A DNA stretch of 64,000 bases. Source: Cenococcum geophilum 1.58. Its lineage: Eukaryota; Ascomycota; Dothideomycetes; Gloniales; Gloniaceae. The position numbers and the translations under genes were made by a program. How positions within the stretch are numbered: the first letter of the stretch is position 1; every line of letters starts with the position of its first letter. The notes under the pieces were generated by a model. It was given only the letters and a program-made list of their open reading frames with translations. It did no database searches and was not told the DNA's origin. Of the stretch, positions 59,672-64,000 are shown in pieces. The stretch lies in assembly GCA_001692895.1 (NCBI GenBank), contig KV748259.1, positions 558,001 to 622,000 of the forward strand. The letters run 5' to 3'.

Positions 59672-60091
59672 TATAATAAAGCCTTATAGTAGGAACTACG
59701 GTAAACTTATTAATAGGCTAGGTATATAGGTAAATAAGAAGTTAATAATATAATAATAATTAGTGGAGTAGTTGCTTAATAGATTAACTTTAATTATATT
59801 CTAAGATTTACTATAAAAGAGAGAACTATTTAGGTAGAAACTATAGTCCTTTAAATATATAACTATACTTTTAAGAAATCCCCTTTATATATAAGGTATA
59901 TATTATACGTATTATATATATATTCCCTTTATACACTATATATACTATATATAATATTATATAACCTTAGTTACTACTCCTTATTATATAGCTCTATTAG
60001 CTCTATTTTAAACTATACCTAAATTAACTAACTAGCTTCTTCTAACTCTTCTTTAAGTAGTTATAATATTATACTTAAAGCGTCTATAATA
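59672..60091 (-). repeat. Gypsy-B 5' LTR
   Basis: 420 bp, same length as the 3' LTR. It is more heavily converted to TA (for example, CACTGCGTACACTGCG in the partner reads CACTATATATACTATA here). It forms the outer part of the left arm of the 61302-centred palindrome. Confidence 0.92.
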
Positions 60092-60292
60092 TATATAGAG
60101 TAAAATAAAATTTAGGTAGTAGTCCTAGTAGAACTTAATAGAATTTAATAGACTTAGTAAAATATAGCAGAATATAGTAAATTGCTATTAGATTACCGTA
60201 AAGTACTATTAAATTACCGTTTTATAGTTAATCCTTAGTTACTAAGTTAGTAGAAATAGGTAGATATATATATAAAAAATTATCCTATAAAA
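60092..60292 (-). repeat. Gypsy D/E-type LTR, upstream part (minus)
   Basis: The reverse complement matches the first 200 bp of the Gypsy-D/E LTR (CCACC-TATTT-TACTAACTTAG, the GGTAATCTAATAG-type units and the CTACTAGGACTACTACC block). It is the other half of 39584-39750, separated by Gypsy-B. Confidence 0.8.
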
Positions 60293-61299
60293 AAGCCTAG
60301 TAGTATACTAAGCGCTTAGAAGAAGCCTAAATAGTAGCCTATATAAATTTAAAAAAGGCCTAAAAATTAATAGAATAGTAGGTAATATAGTTTAGATTAT
60401 AATAAAAAACTAAAAAATAGAACGGCCTAGCTATAAGCTTAACTATTAAATAGTAGAACTATATAAGGTTTTTAAGAAAATAGGCAACTTATATAAAGTA
60501 AAGCTCCTAGAGTTAATTAAGGTTTACCCTATTTTTTTACTAAATAAGCTATAAAAAGCTATAAATAATTTATTACTAGGATAAAAGAATAAACCACCCC
60601 TACTAATCTAAATTAATAGTAATAAAAAATAAAAAATTAAAGAAATACTAACCTATAAACTTATAAGGGGAATACTAAAGTATTATATTAGTTAGAAAGG
60701 ATATAACCTAAACTTTACTTAATACCCTATATAAAACTTTATAGGTAGTCCCTATAAGCTTTAAAAGTTTTATAGCCGTTACTCTAATAACCTAAACTAC
60801 TAAAGTACCTAAATAAATAGATATAATGCTAATATAATAAAGATAATAAGCTACTAAAAGAATATAAAGATAAAAACGCCCTATAGGTATAATATAGACT
60901 ATAAAGCCTAAAGATATACTTTTTTAAAAGGGGGGGTAATATTATAGTACTAGTAGAAAATAGCAGAACTTAGTAAAACTTAGTAGATAGCTATAGTTAC
61001 TTAAATAAAAGATTATATAAAACTCTAAGTGGCGCTACTTATCTTTTTCTTCTTTTTTTTCTTTAGCTTTAGATTCTTATTTATAGATAATCTAATTATA
61101 TAGGCTTACGCGTTCCTCTTATTATAATTATACCTTAATTAACTAAGTTGCTAATATAGTATAATATAGGTAATAGAGTTATAACGGTGATAGGGTTATA
61201 ACGATTAGTTATTACCGCCTTCCTAATATAAATAGAACACTAAAATACTACTAAAATACTGCCAAAATGCCTTAAAAGTCGCCGTTAGGTATATATAAC
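60293..61299 (+). pseudogene. Gypsy-F fragment, left palindrome arm: integrase tail, chromodomain, LTR start
   Basis: The plus strand reads the C-terminal integrase and chromodomain region of a further Gypsy family (about 60300-60930: an NLKKA-KLIE-like coiled region, KKWNGLAISLTIK and a late YIRFLRK segment). Next come a polypurine tract AAAAGGGGGGGTAA and an LTR start TATTATAGTACTAG (about 60948 onward) that is cut at the palindrome centre. The rest of the element is absent. It is degraded. Confidence 0.72.
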
Positions 61300-61303
61300 T
61301 TAA

Positions 61304-62300
61304 GTATAACCTAACGGCCACTTCTAAGGCATTTTAGTAGTATTTTAGTATTCCATCTATATTAGAAAGGCGGTAGTAGCCAACTATTATAACCCTATTG
61401 CTATTATAACTCTATTACCTATATTATACTATATTAGCGACTTAGTTAATTAAGGTATAATTACGGTAAGAGGGACGCGTAAGCCTATATAATTAGATTA
61501 TCTATAAATAATAATCTAAAGCTAGAAAAAAGAAAAGAAGAAAAAAATAAGTAGCGCCGTTTAAAGTTTTATATAATCTTTTATTTAAGTAACTATAGCT
61601 ATTTACTAAGTTTTACTAAGTTCTGCTATTTTCTACTAGTGCTATAATATTACCCCCCCCCCCTTCTAAAAAAGTATATCTTTAGGCTTTATAGTCTATA
61701 TTATACCTATAGGGCGTTTTTATCTTTATATTCTTCTAGTAGCTTATTATCTTTATTATACTAGCATCACATCCATTTATTTAGGTACTTTAGTAGTTTA
61801 GGTTATTAAAGTAGCGGCTATAAAACTTTTAAAGCTTATAGGGACTACTTATAAAGTTTTATATAGGGTATTAAGTAAAATCTAGGTTATATCCTTTCTA
61901 ACTAATATAATACTTTAGTATTCCCCTTATAAGTTTATAAGTTAGTATTTCTTTAATTTTTTATTTTTTATTACTATTAACTTAGATTAGTAGGGGCGGT
62001 TTATTCTTTTATCCTAGTAATAGGTTATTTATAGCTTTCTATAGCTTATTTAGTAAGAAAATAGGGTAAACCTTAATTAACTCTAGGAGCTTTACTTTAT
62101 ATAAGTTGCTTACCTTCTTAAGGACCTTATATAGTTCTACTATTTAATAGTTAAGCTTATAGCTAGGCCGTTCTATTTTTTAGTTTTTTATTATAATCTA
62201 AACTATATTACCTACTATTCTATTAATTTTTAAGCCTTTTTTAGATTTATATAGGCTACTATCTAGGCTTCTTTTAAGCGCTTAGTATACTACTAGGCTT
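61304..62300 (-). pseudogene. Gypsy-F fragment, right palindrome arm (mirror copy)
   Basis: Mirror image of 60293-61299 on the minus strand: LTR start near 61650, poly-C tract 61656-61667 (polypurine tract on the minus strand), chromodomain and integrase tail to about 62295. It differs from the left arm mainly by G/A and C/T changes. Confidence 0.72.
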
Positions 62301-62501
62301 TTTTATAGGATAATTTTTCGTATATATATCCACCTATTTTTACTAACTTAGTAACTAGGGATTAACTATAAAACGGTAATCTAATAGTACTCTACGGCAA
62401 TTTAATAGCAATTTACCACATTCTACTATATTCTACTAAGTCCACTAAATCCTATTAAGTTCTACTAGGACTACTACCTAAATCCTATTCTACCCCGTAT
62501 A
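62300..62501 (+). repeat. Gypsy D/E-type LTR piece, right palindrome arm
   Basis: Plus-strand mirror of 60092-60292, with the same truncation point as the left arm where the Gypsy-B LTR begins. It retains slightly more C (for example CTACCCCGTATA) than the left copy. Confidence 0.8.
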
Positions 62502-62720
62502 TATTACAGACGCTTTAAGTATAATATTATAACTACTTAAAGAAGAGTTGGAAGAAGCTAGTTAGTTAATTTAGGTATAGTCTAGGATAGAGCTAATAGA
62601 GCTATATAATAAGGAGTAGTAACTAAGGTTATATAACGTTATATATAGTGTATATAGTATATAAAGGGAATATATATATAATATATATAACACGTACCTT
62701 ACGTATAAAGGGGATTTCTT
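62502..62720 (+). repeat. Gypsy-B-type LTR, first 219 bp, right palindrome arm
   Basis: Starts TATTACAGACGC and matches the Gypsy-B LTR (reverse complement of 59672-60091 from its outer end). It stops at GGGATTTCTT, where the second half-LINE entered. The remainder of the LTR would lie beyond that insertion, outside the window. Confidence 0.85.
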
Positions 62721-64000
62721 TTTTAAATTTTTTTTTTTTATATCCATTGTATTATACTACGTACAATACTGCGCATGCAGCCTCTGGGCTATGGCGCTAT
62801 AGTTCTATATACATGAATCCTTTCTAGGCAGCTTAATATATACTAGTAGCTATGTCCTAATAGTTTATAAACCCCTAAGGGTTTATAGCTTCTTAGTAAG
62901 GTACTAAGTTGCTACAACTACTAGGGAATGAGAAAACTGTAGGAAAAAACCATAGGAAATCCTAACACCTGTCCCTGTCCTTTTGCAATTTATTTCTTTT
63001 CTTTTGCTCTCTATTATCTTTTCCAAGAGCCTAGTAGGAGTTACCCCCTTCTAGAATCCTATCTGTTTTATTCATGTACTAGTTTAGCTGCTTTAAGATT
63101 CTCGCAGTCTTTACTATTAGCAAAGTGTTCTTCCTTACAATTAATNCAAAGAGGGGTAGTGTGCTTGTAAGGCCTGCCTGATATTAAACAGGTAGGACAG
63201 CAGTGGTCTTTAGATAAATGTGCAGCCGCACAGAATCTACAGGCTCTAGTAGAGCATCTGTCTCCTATATGGCCAAATTTTTGGCAGCTAGTGCACTGCG
63301 TAGTAGGANAGACTTNNAGGTATTTTACTACCTTAGTAGCTGTACCTGCAATTGAGATCTCTTTTTGCTTAAGGATTTCTTGTCTTTTTTCCTCGTTCTC
63401 TATAGTAAAAACTATAGGGCCAAATCTAGTCTGCGGATCGTATCTTTTTACACTAGATGAGATCCATCTAGGTAGTCCTTGTATCTTTATAGGATTAAAG
63501 GTCTCAATTTCTTCTTTTAGAAGCTTAGAGCCTCCCTCTCCTAGAAAAGGTAGGGTGGGAACCCNATGGGCTATGATTTNAACCNAGGGTTCTAGTTTTT
63601 GTTCTCTTTAAAAGGTAAAGCAGTTACGCCAGATATCCTTATATTTGACTAGGAAATCCGCATTATACTCTTCTGTAGTTATAAGGAGAATATTTTGTTT
63701 TCCTTTGGTTCTAGCTATAGACGCTAGTACTGGCTTTTCTACTTGCAGTTTTAATGCAAATAGTTAATTGACTTTGTTTCGTATAGAGAAGTATCTAGCA
63801 GTTGGTCCTTTTCGTCTGTAATTAGGACTAGCTTTCTTTTCTTGTAGCTACTTTTTCTTACTTCTAGTAGAAGTAGAAACTCCTACTAGAAGGAGAAGGG
63901 GTAGAAGGTGGTGGTGGTAATGATGATGAGGAGGGTAGGGAGGACGAAGAAGGGAGGTCCTTCTTTTAGCCTCTCTGGCGTAAGTTTCCTTAGTAGGAGG
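62721..64000 (-). mobile_element. ORF1-only LINE derivative, copy 2 (3' part; continues beyond window)
   Basis: Aligns with copy 1 (30340-32453) from the poly-T tract (62721-62741) through the trailer and up the ORF1 frame to the window end. The same ORF1-trailer junction occurs here, without endonuclease or RT between. It inserted after TTCTT of a Gypsy-B-type LTR. It is only weakly RIP-altered, with CA/TG frequent. The 5' end and the second TSD are outside the window. Confidence 0.83.
63070..64000 (-). pseudogene. LINE ORF1 in half-LINE copy 2, C-terminal part
   Basis: The minus strand matches the ORF1 of copy 1: zinc-knuckle tail (about 63290-63080), RRM-like block (about 63640-63330) and the start of the Lys/Glu-rich region at the window edge. 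A short segment near the stop codon is missing relative to copy 1 (around 63070), and several N positions occur at 63146-63584. The open frame on the plus strand at 63291-63611 is a shadow. Confidence 0.75.

Larger units (their letters stand above)
39751..60091 (-). mobile_element. Gypsy-B, chromovirus-type Ty3/Gypsy element with three insertions inside
   Basis: LTRs of exactly 420 bp (39751-40170, 59672-60091), with flanking TATAC (39746-39750) and TATAT (60092-60096) as a TSD differing by one transition. On the minus strand: Gag (about 59640-58018 and 52427 to about 51000), RT (about 50730-49911, resuming at 43742), RNase H, integrase (about 42740-41000), chromodomain-like tail and polypurine tract (about 40185-40171). 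Insertions: palindromic MITE 42740-43507, Copia-2 43743-49905, LINE 52443-58002. Own length is about 7.8 kb. It is broken in dozens of places. Confidence 0.9.
59883..62720. repeat. Large inverted repeat (palindrome), arms about 1.4 kb, centre near 61302
   Basis: The sequence reads nearly the same on both strands outward from CTTAAG at 61299-61304. Each arm contains, from the centre outward: a Gypsy LTR start, a Gypsy integrase/chromodomain tail pointing to the centre, a D/E-type LTR piece pointing outward, and a Gypsy-B-type LTR pointing outward (left boundary 60091, right boundary 62502). The arms differ by scattered transitions and a few small indels near the centre and in the B LTR. The right arm is cut at 62720 by the second half-LINE. 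Confidence 0.88.

Noticed and set aside
39584-60292. Solo D/E-type LTR insertion in Copia-3 with a TSD
   Set aside because: Outer flanks are GGAGC and AAAGC, not convincing even allowing for RIP, and the far flank is Gypsy-F instead of Copia-3.
63291-63611. 106-codon plus-strand frame, the longest in the window
   Set aside because: Antisense to the conserved ORF1 block of half-LINE copy 2 and containing several ambiguous residues.
1-64000. LTR divergence as a molecular clock for insertion dates
   Set aside because: Differences between LTR pairs are overwhelmingly C/T and G/A transitions from RIP, which do not accumulate with time in a clock-like way.

Overview
This window looks like a transposon graveyard from a filamentous ascomycete (Pezizomycotina). 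I found no host gene, tRNA or rRNA in its 64 kb. The evidence for a fungus is the mix of element families: chromodomain Gypsy elements, Copia elements, a Tad-type LINE, a Fot1/pogo DNA transposon and a hAT element. The sequence is very rich in TA with few CA and TG dinucleotides, and repeat copies differ almost only by C/T and G/A transitions. That is the signature of repeat-induced point mutation (RIP). Short N runs indicate a draft assembly.

Almost every base fits one nested stack, and most levels are confirmed by target-site duplications (TSDs). The oldest layer is a minus-strand Copia element (here Copia-3). It survives only as pieces at 9122-9225, 11440-11544, 11808-11830, 12351-12601 and 39090-39583. 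Inserted into it, from left to right, are: Gypsy-A (3' part 5005-9121), itself split by Copia-1 (1-5004); a 2.2 kb non-autonomous LTR element (9226-11439); a solo LTR of the same family (11545-11807); a 520 bp MITE (11831-12350); and a Fot1-like transposon (12602-39089).

The Fot1 copy, about 1.85 kb on its own, is stretched to 26 kb by Gypsy-C (14220-26574, containing Gypsy-E at 19580-25536) and Gypsy-D (26612-38888). Gypsy-D contains a hAT remnant with a foldback inside it, an ORF1-only LINE derivative, and a 2.4 kb non-autonomous LTR element.

To the right, a piece of D/E-type LTR (39584-39750 and 60092 to about 60292) is split by minus-strand Gypsy-B (39751-60091). Gypsy-B contains a palindromic MITE-like element with arms of about 380 bp, a complete Copia-2 (43743-49905) and a full-length-looking Tad-type LINE (52443-58002). 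The stretch from 60092 to about 62720 is a large palindrome centred near 61302. It is followed by a second ORF1-only LINE copy that runs off the window.

The most unusual features are the two ORF1-only LINE copies ('half-LINEs'), the palindromic MITE with identical inner arms, and the roughly 2.8 kb palindrome of Gypsy fragments. Also notable are the non-autonomous LTR elements with repeated internal modules. All LTR elements are broken fossils and are treated only as such.
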